From positions 46,779,552-46,843,551 of the forward strand of contig NC_045436.1 of assembly GCF_002776525.5 (NCBI RefSeq): a stretch of DNA of 64,000 bases, in the 5' to 3' direction. The notes under the pieces were generated by a model. It was not told the DNA's origin, made no database searches, and saw only the letters and a program-made list of their open reading frames with translations. The position numbers and the translations under genes are program-made. The DNA is from Piliocolobus tephrosceles (lineage: Eukaryota > Chordata > Mammalia > Primates > Cercopithecidae). Position 1 is the first letter of the stretch; each line of letters opens with the position of its first letter. This document shows, piece by piece, positions 44,890-56,453 of this stretch.

Positions 44890-46060
44890 CCCCCCGGCTT
44901 CTTCCAATAATTTCTGTCTTTGGTTCTATTTTGTTTGAATATGACATGGTTAGGTGTAGATTTTAGGGGATTTATCCTGCTTGGTGTTCTCTGAGCTTCC
45001 TGAATCCATGGTTTTGATGATTTTCATTAATACTAGACAGTTCTTCCCCCTTGGTACTTTAAACATCTCTTCTGCTCCTTTTTCTTTTTCTTCATTTTCT
45101 AGTATTCCAATGGTATATATGTTATACTTTTTGAACTTGTTTCACAATTCTTGAATATTCTGTTCTTTTTTCTCTTTACATTTTGGTTTTGGAAGTTGCT
45201 ATTATTATATCTTCAAACTCACGGATTCTTTTCACAACCATGCCCATCTACTTACTGGCCATCAAGAGCATTCTTAATTTCTATCATAGAGTTTTTGATT
45301 TCCAGCATGTTCTTTTGATTCTTTCTTAGAGTGTTCATCTTTCTGCTTACGTTATCCATATATTCTTACTTGGATACTTTTCTCATTAAGGCCCTTAATA
45401 TATTAATTATAATTATTTTAATTTTTTATCTGATAATTTTAAACTCTCTTGTTGTATCTGAATCTCATCTGACAGTTGCTTTATGTCTTCAGACTGTGTT
45501 GTTTCTTCCATTTAATCATGACTTGTAATTTTTTTATTGAAAGATGGGCATGATGTATTGGATAATAGTAAATTTAGGGGGAAGTTTATGTTTTTCTGAC
45601 AAAAAACTTAGCTGTGTTTAAAGTTTGCTATAGCTATAGGTACCAGAGGCTTAAATTTCCTCTAATTTTATTGTTCTTTTCTCCTCCGTTGTCTTTGGGT
45701 TTCCCTGAGAACTCCTTTTTGAGTAGAATCTGTATCTTCTTGATCTTCTAAATATAATTCACTGTTTCTATGCTGGAGCCCTGTTGACATTGCTGCACAG
45801 GTTTGAGTAGGGAGTATATTCTGTAATCTTATGATTAAGTCTGTCTTTCAGTAGGCTGTGTACCTGGGCTGTTACCTCCACAAGTATCTCTTAGCTCTTT
45901 TTTGTTATCTCTATAAGTGAGACAGGAAGCCTAAAGGGGGCTATTTTTGAAACATGACCCTGCTCTTAGATCAGATGAAGCTCTGGCAAAGTCTTTTCTG
46001 GAAGACTTTGGTATGAGGAATGCTATGGGTGCATTGTAAAATGGTTACTCTTCTCTTTTC
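44890..46060 (-). mobile_element. L1M-lineage sequence, antisense
   Basis: 'GGGGATTTATCCTGCTTGGTGTTCTCTGAGCTTCCTGAATC' (given in part by family resemblance), 'TTTCTAGTATTCCAATGGTATATATG' and 'GAAAGATGGGCATGATGTATTGGATAATAG' are typical of antisense L1M. It belongs to the same general class as 1-1175. Confidence 0.55.
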
Positions 46061-46063
46061 TCT

Positions 46064-46113
46064 GAAACAAATAAACAAACAAACCAAAAAACAAACAAAC
46101 AAACAAACAAACA
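46064..46113. repeat. (CAAA)n microsatellite
   Basis: CAAA units with two interruptions. Confidence 0.92.
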
Positions 46114-46217
46114 TTTTTCTCAGATCTTTACCGTGAGGACCCGTTTGGGTTCCTGAAGGTAAAATCTACCAACTTGTGGGGTCTTCTTAAATTTGGTCTC
46201 CAGGAATTTCTCACTCT

Positions 46218-46316
46218 CAATTCATCAAAATTATCAGTTAAATGCTTCTAGAAATTGATCCTCCAGCAATTCATCAAAATTATCAGTTAAATGCTTCTAG
46301 AAATTGATAGTTCCAG
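46218..46316. repeat. 49-bp tandem duplication
   Basis: CAATTCATCAAAATTATCAG... (42 bases identical) starts at 46218 and 46267; the unit is 49 bp. The near-perfect match suggests a fairly recent event. Confidence 0.95.
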
Positions 46317-46423
46317 CAGCTTTTGTTCCAGGTAAGCTTTTCTTGGCTGTGACTACTTATTTGCCTGTCCTTTCAAATTCTGGGGTGGTGGTTTGCCCTG
46401 TGACCTCAATTTTGGATGTTAAT

Positions 46424-46727
46424 TTTTATTTATTTATTTATTTTTGAGACAAAGTTTCTCTCTATCACCCAGGCTCGAGTGCAGTGGCATGATCTCAGGT
46501 CACCACAGCCTCCTCCTCCTGGGTTCAAGCAATTCTCCTACCTCATCGTCCTGAGTAGCTGGGACTACAGGCACATGCCAGCATGCCCGGCTAATTTTTG
46601 TAGTGCTAGTAGAGATGGGGTTTCACCATGTTGGCCAGGCTGTTCTAGAACTCCTGACCTCAGGCTATCTGCCCGCCTCAGCCTCCCAAAGTACTGGGAT
46701 TATAAGCATGAGCCACCGTGCCCGGCC
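46424..46727 (-). mobile_element. AluS, antisense, full length
   Basis: (TTTA)n tail, then 'GAGACAAAGTTTCTCTCTATC' through to 'CCGTGCCCGGCC'. Both arms are present. The 129-aa frame at 46416-46805 is the classic Alu reading and not a gene. 46728-47809 shows nothing recognised. Confidence 0.93.
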
Positions 46728-47809
46728 ATGTTCTTGATTTTTAGTTTGTTCAGTTTTTCACTTGCCCTAATCATGAGAGTGATGACTTCTAAGCTCTTTA
46801 CATGATGGAGGAGAAACCAAAAGTCCCTGGCAAATTTTTTTAGATTGAAAAGTCTTAAAATTTATTCTTATAAACTAATTTGTCTCATTCTTTATAGTCC
46901 AATGATGCACCCTTACCTGTTTGCAAACATTCTGCCTTTTCTCTTACCCTGCTCTACATTCACTATTTGCTACCCAGAACCTAGTACATTAGGTGCTTAA
47001 CCCACCTCAATAATTGGTAAGAAAGAGGTGGGGAGGATTGGGAGAAGCAAGTAATATGCTACATGAAGCGTTATTACAGTCTGTATTCTTTTTAATGCAT
47101 ACTTCTGTCATTTTAATGTTTTGCAGAGTACACAGAGGATTCTAAATTTCTGTTTATCATAATCCCAGTGTTGCAAAATGTGATATTTAATAAAATTAAT
47201 CTTCCACAAGGGATACATAAAAATGAAACTAGAGACTAAAAACTACGAGGGAGGAGGGGAAAGGAAGCTAGGTCAATAAAAACTGTCTATGCGTGGTGCT
47301 TCGGTACTCCCCATAACATAAATATTGCCAATATGGAAGATACCCAATTTAATTTAGCATAAGCTTGCTTTAAAAAAGGTTAGCACGACGAAAAGTGAGA
47401 ATAAGTCATTTCAGCAGAACCAATGACCAGCAAGTAAAGCAATGGCCTTTCTGTAGTAATTATTTAAAGGGCAGTAATTAGATTCTTATTGCTACATGCT
47501 TATTTTCTTATGCAAAGTCCATTTCCATGGGGCTTTCTTGTATTTTACTATTATATTCTATACGTTTAATATTGCAGTATCAGTGGTACACACCTCACGT
47601 GAAGATGTAAATCCTAATTTATAAAGATTTATTTCCCACTGGATGTATAAATTCTATGATCCCTTGCAAAATCATCCAATTTCTAATTTTATATCTTTGG
47701 TGTTTTTAGACTTTTCCAGCTTCACTAAATCACAGATGGGAAATTTTCGTTAATTCTACCACAATCAATCCAGTTCATGTTTTTATATTATCCATGCCAA
47801 TAAATGGTC

Positions 47810-47960
47810 TGAATGTTTCTGGTGGCAGGGAACTAATCACTTCTTAAGATGATGCATTCCATAGTGAACCACCCTGGGTGTTACATGGTTCTCTCATAAA
47901 GTGACTGAACGCTGTTCCCTCCTTCTTCTATCTTTAAGGAGTGAGAGCCTGTTCTGAGCA
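47810..47960 (+). mobile_element. CR1/L3-like fragment (weak)
   Basis: 'GTGGCAGGGAACTAATCACTTC', 'GATGCATTCCATAGTG' and 'GTTCTCTCATAAAGTG' recall the CR1/L3 region also suggested at 7445. Very diverged. Confidence 0.35.
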
Positions 47961-48497
47961 GTACAACCAGTGGGATGTGGGGAGGTGAGCCCTGCCTATG
48001 GAAATAGGATCAACACTTGAAAGATGACTTGTCAGCAGAGGAAATATGTGAAGGACAGGAGAGCTCAAGTTTCCCTATGATTTGGAGGGAGAAGTACTCC
48101 CTTACATCCTCATAGGATGAATCTCTAAATGAAACACATCATCCTGTTCCCACTTGCCTAACAACCACTCTGTCATTGACACCTAGCTCCATCACTATCT
48201 TGTTGAAAATCTGCCAAGTTTTAAGAATATCTCACTTGCACCTAAAGAACAAAAGTAACGATACCATGCATTGTTAGAGCACTTTTGAGCTCACAAATTC
48301 AGTGAGAATTATATGAGATTGATTTCTCTAACGCCTCTAAGGTCTCAAGATAAATGAGCTCATAGGCACTCTCTATATTCTCATTAATTTTATATTCACA
48401 ACCGAAAAAGAAGCAATCTCATAGCTTCTGACACCTTTATGAGAAGTATATTAAGATCAGATTCAGTCTAGACAGAATCAAATTTTGGTTAAAATTG

Positions 48498-48512
48498 GAA
48501 ATTCTCTTCCTT
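48498..48512. repeat. Alu target-site duplication, left
   Basis: GAAATTCTCTTCCTT. It matches 48805-48819 at 14 of 15 positions. Confidence 0.88.
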
Positions 48513-48804
48513 TTCTTTTTTGAGACGGAGTATTGCTCTGTCACCCAGGCTGGAGTACAGTGGCATGATCTCAGCTCACTGCAACCTCTGTCTCCCAGGT
48601 TCAAGCAGTTCTCTGTCTCAGCCTCCCGAGTAGCTGGGATTATAGGTGCCCACCACCATGCCCAGCTAATTTTTTGTGTATTTAGTAGAGACGGGGGTTT
48701 CACCATCTCGGCCGGGTTGGTCTTGAACTCCTGACCTGGTGATCCGCCTGCCTCGGCCTCCAAAAGTGCTGGGATTACAGGCGTGAGCCACCGCGCCTGA
48801 CCTA
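48513..48804 (-). mobile_element. AluY/AluSc-like, antisense, full length
   Basis: 'GAGACGGAGTATTGCTCTGTC' to 'CGCGCCTGACC'. 'CTGACCTGGTGATCCGCCTGCC' is an AluY/Sc-like position. Flanked by a 15-bp duplication. The 48437-48763 and 48495-48734 frames are Alu readings. Confidence 0.92.
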
Positions 48805-48819
48805 GAAATTCTCTTTCTT
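48805..48819. repeat. Alu target-site duplication, right
   Basis: GAAATTCTCTTTCTT, one substitution from the left copy. 48820-49442 holds nothing recognised. Confidence 0.88.
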
Positions 48820-49442
48820 GAGTTTATTAATGCCTTAATTTCTTCGTGCTAAGTGTATGTGTTTTCAGCATGTATCATGTTAAATGTGCTGTGATTTTAT
48901 GTTCTATTTCTTTCACCATTTTGTATTTTGATTAAGTCCTGTTGATTCTATTGCTGAAAATTCATTTGAATCCATTTCCTTTTTTCAATTTCCTCTGATA
49001 TTCAACCTTAGTTGAAACTCTCATGACCACTCTTCTGGGATGTTTTTGAAGGTCAGAGATGAGAAACTCTACTTGCTTTTATCATAGTGAAGACACAGAT
49101 ACTTAGCTTTATGGAATTGACATTAATAAACTGTGAAAATAATGTTCACTTTAAAGAAAAGATGTAATTATCTCTAAATTGAACCTGAACTTATCTAAGC
49201 TGTCATTGAGGTGGCAGAAGTTGCTCTATTCTTTCTTGGCTGTGAATATAAAAGTAATGGCATTTATTTAGTAAATACGGGATCATTTCTCTGCAGTGCA
49301 CTGCGCCTTGGACACATCTTGTCTGATCTGCTGCAGCCTTATTTTCTGGCTCAATTGCCTTGAAGTTTAGTCTCTGGTTCCCTTTCACTCCCTTTTGTGA
49401 GCTCTGCCACTGTGACTCTCTTCTACCACACAGATTTAACTA

Positions 49443-49497
49443 TTAGGTTGGTGCAAAAGTAATGGCAAAAACTGCAATTACTTTTGCACCAACCTAA
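49443..49497. mobile_element. MADE1 mariner MITE, internally deleted
   Basis: TTAGGTTGGTGCAAAAGTAA at left is mirrored by TTACTTTTGCACCAACCTAA at right, with TA on both sides (49441-49442 and 49498-49499). It is 55 bp; the full element is about 80 bp, so about 25 internal bases are missing at an AAT microhomology. Still a near-perfect hairpin. Full MADE1 copies gave rise to the miR-548 family; expression here is not shown. Confidence 0.95.
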
Positions 49498-49499
49498 TA

Positions 49500-51094
49500 T
49501 CTTTTCTTGGTTTTCTATTTATCTTTCCTCCTTTCCTTTTTTCATTCCTTTCCTCCCTTTATTCATTTTTATTTTGCAACAATCAAATGTTTAGATTTCT
49601 GTTGTTTAAAAACCAGATGTACCCTCCTGATCTCTTAGATGGAACAAGAAGCAGTGTCTCATGGTTTTAGCCACTACCTTTTATGTTATAAACACGGAAT
49701 GAAGGACAAGAAGGAAGGGATGCCATACCAATATTGACCTCAGTGTACCATGTTGGTACAAAATAATAAATAATAATAGCTGCGAGTCATGGATTTGTAG
49801 AAAGGATGGAAGGAAACATTTTCTGATAAGATAGTAAATGTGTCACTAATGTGTCATTTTCTTTTATTATAATCTCCTTTAGTCTGTACTCTTGATGGTT
49901 TTAAATGTTATGAATTCATGTAGACCCCAAATCATGTGCAAGGGGTATTCCAAAATTTTGTTTATAAATTACTGACTTGGGACTTTATATAATTAAAACA
50001 TCCTTACCAATGTTGTTTGGGGTCCTAGGATACCCTAAAAATATCATTCAACACACAATAATGAATCTAAGATATGTATTTAATACTTTTAATACTTGTT
50101 ACTGCCATTTATAAAATTTCCTCAGGAAAAAAAAATCTTGAGTTTTATCTCAGTATGCCAAGGAGATTTGGCTGTGATTATGTTAGGGACTGAGTTGGAA
50201 GGGGTTGTAGGAGTGAGTCACCTAAAAATCAGAGGCATGTTAACTCTATTTATGCATATGGAAAGTTACCTTTTCCATTTACATAAAAATATGCAAGCTG
50301 GTAATTTGGCTTACTCTCCAGCAGCTACATTGATTCCTACATTCTTGGGGGTGGACAAGTATAAATGCTTTGAATTTAGACCCTCAATTGTCTAGTTGTA
50401 TGTATGAACCAATCTCACATCCTAAATTATGTCATATGTCACTTACATGAGATTTTACATGATCAGGAAGTCACAAGTCATGAAAAACTGTAGATCTGGA
50501 AAAAATATATTGAAAATGAAATAACCTTGTACATCCTTGGAAGGTAAACTATATGAAATTTTTTCTAAAATAATGATTCTCAACAAAGTAGTGGTGGTAA
50601 GTTGCATTCTTGCCTTGTCAGAATCATAAACAATGTGAGAGACTGTTTTAGTTCTTAATGTCTCCTTCTAACCCCCAAGACACACTCAGCTGAGAATCTT
50701 CTATGGTAAGTCACTGGTACTGATGGAAGTGTGCCATATTGCTCCAGAGTACTGGGTGGAGAAAATTCTCTAATGATGGGTAATGAGATGGGTAAGAGAA
50801 GGGTAATGAAATGACAGAAATCTAGGCTGGAAAACCTTGAGATGTTTCAGAATTTGTGCTATAAAACTTTATGTAACTTGCTGATTTTTTAAAATAATAA
50901 AACAGGAATAGATACCTGAAAACAAGTCATGAGTCTCAAAAGAAATCATTTTTGCTTTTCCTGTAGCCAGTGTGCTCTTGGACGATTCAAATTCCTGTAT
51001 CAGTTGTGTTTGGAGAAAAAAAAGATGAGTAAGGAAGGAAGCATGCTTGAGGCTGATGGCTCAATAAAAAGCAAAGACTGAAAGGAAGACAAAA
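49500..51094. other. No identified feature (1.6 kb)
   Basis: No recognised repeat or gene. The frame at 50096-50395 (+, 99 aa) shows no recognised domain and no supporting context. Confidence 0.45.
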
Positions 51095-51300
51095 AAGTCA
51101 ACATTTATTGAATACCTATTGCTAGGTCAGAGACTTCCACATATATCATCTCTTTTAAATTTCACAATTCTCTGTACCGAAGCTTACAGCATGTCATTTT
51201 CTCCAAATGAGTATGTTGAGGTTCAGCTTAAATAATTTTCTCAAGACATGGCTAACATGGTGTAATAGTAAAATCTGGCCTCATGATTTTGAGACCTGTG
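51095..51300 (-). mobile_element. MIR SINE, antisense
   Basis: 'AACATTTATTGAATACCTATTGCTAGGTC', 'TCATCTCTTTTAAATTTCACAATTC' and 'GTTGAGGTTCAGCTTAAATAATTTTCTC' follow reversed MIR order. Confidence 0.65.
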
Positions 51301-51675
51301 CACTTACACAAGGCCTTGTTCTTAGATGGGCCCCAAACTTAGACGGGCTCTGCTGTCACCGTCTTGAAATTCTTAAAAATTTTTGAACAAGGAGCACACA
51401 TTTTCATTTCATACTGAGTTTTACATATTATATAGCCAGTCTTGCTGGTAGGCTGTGCCATTCTGTCCATAGATAATCTCTAAAGACACACTGTGAAAAC
51501 TCTTCCCTGTAAAGCAGATGTAGAAATACAGAGGTAGCCCCAGGGCAGACACAGCCAGAACTTTGTGTTCTGGAATCAAGATTTAGGCTTGGGGGATGTG
51601 GCTCCCTCAGAGAAGATTCATTGTCTCATGTGATAGTATAAGTAGTTTCTGGATGCTAATGTGGCTTGATGCATT

Positions 51676-52190
51676 ATATCAGTTTTCTATGGTTGTGTAA
51701 CAAATTGAGTGACTTGAAACAGCACACATTTATTATCTCACAGTTTCTGTGGGTCAGGAGGTTGGGCATGGCCTACCTGGATCAGAGGCTCAGGATGTCA
51801 CTAGGCTGCAATCAAGGTGTTGGCTGGGCTGCATTTTTTTCTGGAGCTTAGGTCCTCTTCCAAGCTCATGTGATTATTGACAGAACTCAGTACCTTGGGA
51901 TTGCAGGACTCAGGCCCTCAACTTCTAGAGGCCACCCACAGTTTCCTGACACAGTCTGCTCTCTCCATAGGCATTTTACACGTGATTGCTTCTTCAAGGC
52001 CAGCAGGAGATTCTCTGACTCTCTCTCTGTCTCTCTCCAGTCTTCTGTAATGTAATTATAAGAGTTATACCCTATCACCTTTGCCATATTCTGTTGGTTA
52101 GAAGCAAGTCATAAGGGAGGAGTTTATGCCAAGGTCTTAACACCATGAGGCGGGGAGTACTGAGAGGTCACCCTAGGGGCTGTCTGTCAC
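51676..52190 (-). mobile_element. Old LTR (MaLR/MLT1-like), antisense
   Basis: 'TCAGTTTTCTATGGTTGTGTAACAAATTG', 'TTTATTATCTCACAGTTTCTGTGGGTCAGG', 'GGCTGCAATCAAGGTGTTGGC' and 'GCCATATTCTGTTGGTTAGAAGCAAGTC' follow a widespread repeat. Its reverse strand ends with an AATAAA-type signal ('ATAATAAATGTG'), consistent with an LTR. Family not certain. Frames at 51666-52087 are incidental. Confidence 0.6.
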
Positions 52191-52907
52191 ATATAAAAGT
52201 CCATAGTTGTAGAAATCTCTGCCTAGTTGAGCCACTCCCTTAACACAGACTTCTAGGACCACCAAATTTTGGACATGCATTCATGAGTGTAAAGAAGGCA
52301 GTGGGGAAGCTCACTCCCCATCTGCACCTCTATCACATAAAATTTTTTGCATTGCTTTTTAGTTGCTTCAGGAATAAATCAGATTAAAGGCAACCTTGAA
52401 CTGAGTTCCAGTCACTACTCATGATCATTTTCAAATTTAGGCCAGAATTCATGTGTGGACTAACTCACTAGTACCTGGCAGTCCTGGAGTTGAATCTCAG
52501 GTTTGTGGGGCTCTAAATTTTATACTCTACACTGGGATAGATCCAGGTCTCTAGGCTCTGAAATTTATACAATTTGTGGTGTCCATTTTGAGCAAGAGAA
52601 CACAAAATTATAATGTACAATATTCAATATAAATAGAATGTTTAAAATGGGAGGAGAAATCACAACAAATCATTCAAACCTTGGGGATTTGGGTGTCTGT
52701 TTTCTAAGATATCTAAGCACTTTGCCAGAAATGCTTATGTAGAAATACTTCCTATTTGCAGTCCAGCTTCCTTGCATATATCTAGAACATTCTGTAGTTC
52801 CTGGCAACTTCCGATACCCAAGAAAGCCAGTGCAAATGATGAGCACTGAAGCTTTATTAGCTTCCGTGGAATTCTGCGTCTGCCTCCCACTATATCCTCA
52901 ATACTCA
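52191..52907. other. No identified feature
   Basis: No repeat or gene recognised. Confidence 0.45.
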
Positions 52908-53060
52908 ACAAGCAGTCCATGGACCAATAGTGTTATCACTTGTGGGAGTGTATTAAAATGAAAAATCTCTGGCCCCTTTCATACCTGCTGAAGAAAAACC
53001 TTCATTTCAGTGAGATCCTGGGTAATTATATGCACATTAGTGTTTCAGATGTACCACATA
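52908..53060 (+). mobile_element. MER5-like hAT-Charlie MITE fragment
   Basis: 'CAGTCCATGGACC', 'TATCACTTGTGGGAGTGTATTAAAATG', 'CTCTGGCCCC' and 'ACATTAGTGTTTCAGA' recall MER5A/B ('catcacctgggaacttgttagaaatgcaaattctcaggcccc'). Confidence 0.6.
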
Positions 53061-54399
53061 ATACCACATACTGAGCAGCACTACTGCCTCTACGAGCTAC
53101 ACTCAACCTGTGTTTTCTTGGTCAGAGTGAGTGGGTAAGAGACCTTAGCCCACAGCTGATAACAATCTTGAAAAGAAATAGTAAGAGCAAGTCAAACTGC
53201 TTTGAATTAATACAGGTCTCCAGGGTCGGACAAATTTCATCCTTGGGGTACAGAACTAATTTATAGCTGTGATTAGAGAAGCACTGCCAGCAATCTGAAG
53301 AATCACAGAGAACCAGAAAGGTGCCTTTTTTTCCCCAAACAAACAAAAAGATGAATTCCAAAAATTACTGGGTAGTAAGCCTTACAGCAATTTCCTACAA
53401 AACTCTGGAAAGAACTCTTAAACAGGTAACCTGTCAGCTCTTAGAAATAGAAATGGCAATCACCAGGAATCATGCCAAATTAACCTCGTTTGTTTTTCTA
53501 TAATGTGCATCTAAAACTGGTAGGACCTGGCAAATCTACAGGCATGGTAGTTTCTAATGATACCTTTACAGATTATATGCAGAATTGTGGTACAAATAAT
53601 AGCACAGCCAAATGAATGCATGATTGTTGAATAATTGTCTCTTGTAAGTTGAATAACAAATAGTTTAAGGAAAGAAGTTTGAAACAGTTTGAGGAAAGGA
53701 GTGGGTCCCTGTGTCAGTAAGAGTTCAGTTGTAGGAGAACCCCTAGGAATGATATGAAATAAGGGATTGCTTATAGGGATTTGAGGTTATGCAATTGTAG
53801 GAACTAGCTGAAGTGTAAGGCTGTTGCTTCTGCATTTGGTGCTGGCCTTGAAATGAGCATGGCAGGAAATCTGGAAGAAAAGATAGATGTGAAATGGGAG
53901 AAAATGAGGACAAACCTGAATGTGTGAGGATGATTTGGATCCTGCTTCAATCTCTAAGTTTCCAATTCCAATGATGCAGGTATCTGGAAGGAAACAGAGA
54001 AACTGAAGGAGCTGTAATCCTGGCACCTGCCATGTGCCAATGAGGCCAGCCAGCAGATTCAGGACAGATCTGTAGGAACTGCAACAGGTCTTGGTCCTGC
54101 TCCAAATCTTCCCAGCATCAATGTGGCTGCTGCTTCCCTCTTGACTTTCAATCTCCATAAATTTCTCTTGTAGCCAATCTTAACCAGAAATGGAAAGGAA
54201 TTATGGGAAATGTAGTTCCCACATAGCTGAGTTGACACAGTTCAAAGCTGTAGAGCCATACAGTCAACAGAGCTCTGTCCTTGGCCCTGTCCTGCTGATT
54301 GCACTTAATAATGCAAAGCTGTAAATGATAAAATATGCTCGATGGCAGAACTCAAAAGATAAATCTCAATAAACTGACTTCTCATGCTTCAAATATCCA
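53061..54399. other. Unassigned; repeat-like from about 53700 to 54250
   Basis: 53061-53700 holds nothing recognised. About 53700-54250 is less AT-rich and has LTR-like phrases ('GGGAAATGTAGTTCCC'), but I cannot place it. The 123-aa minus frame at 53787-54158 has no recognised domain. Confidence 0.35.
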
Positions 54400-54670
54400 A
54401 TTTAATGTGAGAGGCCCCCTTACCATGCTCAGTGAACTAACATCTCAGCCCTCAGTGTATTCCAGACATTGCTCTATTTTTTCATAGTACTTATTAGAAT
54501 CTGATACATGTAATTATTTATGTATTTATGATTTGTCACCTCCATCAGAATGCAAGTTTGATGAGAACAAACATGGCCTGTTCCACTCAATGCTCAATTC
54601 CCAGTACCTAAAATAGAGGAGCACACAGAAGACATTCAATACATACTCGTTTAATGAATATTTAATTAAA
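54400..54670 (+). mobile_element. L2 LINE 3' fragment
   Basis: 'CATAGTACTTATTAGAATCTGATAC', 'CACCTCCATCAGAATGCAAGTTTGATGAGAAC' and 'GAAGACATTCAATACATACTCGTTTAATGAATA' match L2 3' order. Confidence 0.65.
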
Positions 54671-54881
54671 TTTGATAAGAATAATTGTAAGATTGTATAT
54701 TGAGAAATAAAAAATCAGCTACATGAGTAGAGAATGGAAACTATCTAAATCAAGAATAATTAGTGAGAGAAAATAATTTGAGACCTTTCTCAATAGCAAG
54801 CACAAATTGGGTATCAGGGTATTAAAAAATTAATACATATATCACTTATATTAGTAGAAACAAAGGAAGTAATAGTCACAT

Positions 54882-55698
54882 TGTTACAGGATTCCTTTTG
54901 TGCCGTTTCACAAGCCAGAAATATCTGCAGCCGCTGCCACCTCTGTCTGGTCATCACTTGGGCCTATGGGGCTTGCTCCGCCCACTTGGATCCCACGCCT
55001 GCTGTGGCACAGAGCTCAGCCTGTGGATGGACTGGGCATGCTGTGAGTGGCTTCCATGTTGGGCTCCGGTGTCTAGATGAGAGGAACATGGTGGGGCCCG
55101 AAAACTTGGAGATACCAGCAATCGCAGAACTCCAAGGGGTGTTACAGTTCTTTCTCGGGGTGTCCGAGGTCTGAGTCCCCAAGAAATGTTGCAGCTCTTC
55201 AGTCTGGTAGTTTGGCAAGTGGAAGCATGTTACAACTCTTTTATTCCTGCTGCCTGCAGCTCTGCCAGTTCCAAGTTCTTATCCTGAGACCAAGAGCTAT
55301 GAGGTGCTGCAGACACCAGAGAGTGAGTAAGGCAGAGAAGAATTTCATTGAGTGACAGAAAGAATGCTCTCACCTGTGAGAGGGGACCCTGAAAGCAGGG
55401 GTAGCTCTCTGTGCGGCTGAGTCTGGGCTTTTTATGGGCTTAAAATTGGGGAGTGCTTGCTCATTGGTCCATGGGTGGGCTTGGAGAAAGCACCATTAAT
55501 TGGTTAAAAGGCATTGTCCAGAAGCAACCAATACATATAGAGAAAAGGTAAGATGGGGATAGAAGTTCTCACCTTGGTTGTGGACTCTACCTGGAACTGG
55601 CAGCCCAGTTTTCAGGGTTTAAACTGTCTTTGGCTTGAAAGTTGGGTTTCATCAGGGACCCATCCCTGTCTGTTTAGGAATTTGCCTGTCTCCTGTCA
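54882..55698 (-). mobile_element. ERV1-type solo LTR, antisense (family undetermined)
   Basis: The block begins TG (TGTTACAGGATTCC) and ends CA (CTCCTGTCA). On the minus strand it has a TATA-like 'CCCATAAAAAGCCC' near 55430-55440 followed by a 'CTCAATGAAATTCTTCTC' segment, the layout of U3-R-U5 in gammaretrovirus-like LTRs. It is about 817 bp, more GC-rich than its neighbours. No gag, pol or env sequence adjoins it. Frames at 54881-55804 are readings of the LTR. No clear 4-6-base duplication is seen at the proposed ends, so the boundaries may be off. Confidence 0.65.
55428..55441 (-). promoter_or_regulatory. TATA-like element of the ERV1 LTR
   Basis: On the minus strand 'CCCATAAAAAGCCC' occupies the position expected of the LTR core promoter. 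Inference from LTR layout; no evidence it is active. Confidence 0.4.
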
Positions 55699-55721
55699 AT
55701 ATCAACATAGTACTCTGTACC

Positions 55722-56062
55722 AGCACTCCCCAACCTTTTTGGTACCAGGGACCACTTTCATGGAAGACAGTTTTTCCACGGACTGGGGAGGGGTGGGTAG
55801 GTGATGGTTTTGGGATGAAACTGTTCCACCTCAGATCATCAGGCATTAGTTAAATTCTCATAAGGAGTGTTCCACCTAGATCCCACAAATAGACAGTTCA
55901 CTATTGTTTGCATTCCTATGGGAATCTAAGGCCACCGCTGATCTGACAGGAGGCAGAGCTCAGGCAGTAATACTTGCTTGCCCACCGCCCCCTTCCTGCT
56001 GTGCGGTCCAGTTCCTAACACTCCACAGACTGGTACCGGTACACAGCCTGGGGGTTTGGGAT
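55722..56062 (+). mobile_element. Non-autonomous hAT-Charlie element (MER1-like), copy 2
   Basis: 'CCCCAACCTTTTTGGTACCAGG', 'GGATGAAACTGTTCCACCTCAG', 'CTGATCTGACAGGAGGCAGAG' and 'GGTTTGGGATCCCC' match copy 1 at 6852. Flanking 'ACTCTGTA' and 'ACTCTATA' may be an 8-bp target duplication with one change. Frames at 55635-56104 are incidental. Confidence 0.75.
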
Positions 56063-56079
56063 CCCCATATACACTCTAT

Positions 56080-56444
56080 ATGGAAAGACATAGATATATT
56101 GTAAAATACAAAGATCCATCATATCAATAGGCTAAAAAGAAACATTGGGTGATCATATCAGTTGATGCAGAAAAAGCATTTGACAAAATCAATACTCATT
56201 TATCATAAAAACTCTTACCAAATATGAATAGGAGTATTCTCAATATATCATTTACAAAAAAACCTACAGTAAACATCATGCTTAATAATGAGAAATGAGA
56301 TGCTTCCTTCCTAAATAACGTATCTGATAATGGATATATTTTAGATAGAATATATAATATATATAAAATACATAAAAAAACTGAACATTTGAAAAATCTG
56401 ATTTTTTAAATGGACATAAGATCTAAATAGACATTTCACTAAAG
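56080..56444 (+). mobile_element. L1M ORF2 fragment, sense
   Basis: 'GGGTGATCATATCAGTTGATGCAGAAAAAGCATTTGACAAAATC' in part, 'AAAAACTCTTACCAAATATG' and 'AAATAGACATTTCACTAAAGAAAATATAC' follow L1 ORF2 in order, with internal deletions. The element continues past the Alu monomer. Confidence 0.75.
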
Positions 56445-56453
56445 AAAATATAC

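Noticed and set aside
46416..46805. 129-aa plus-strand frame, the longest in the window
   Set aside because: It is the usual reading through an antisense Alu; the sequence is explained by the AluS at 46424-46727.
47283..47400. 'GTGCTTCGG' noted as possible U6 snRNA pseudogene
   Set aside because: The rest of the U6 sequence is not present downstream.
49443..49497. Calling the MADE1 hairpin a miRNA gene
   Set aside because: Hairpin shape alone is shared by all MADE1 copies; no expression evidence can be drawn from sequence.
53787..54158. 123-aa minus-strand frame
   Set aside because: Lies in repeat-like sequence; no domain, no start or splice context that supports a gene.
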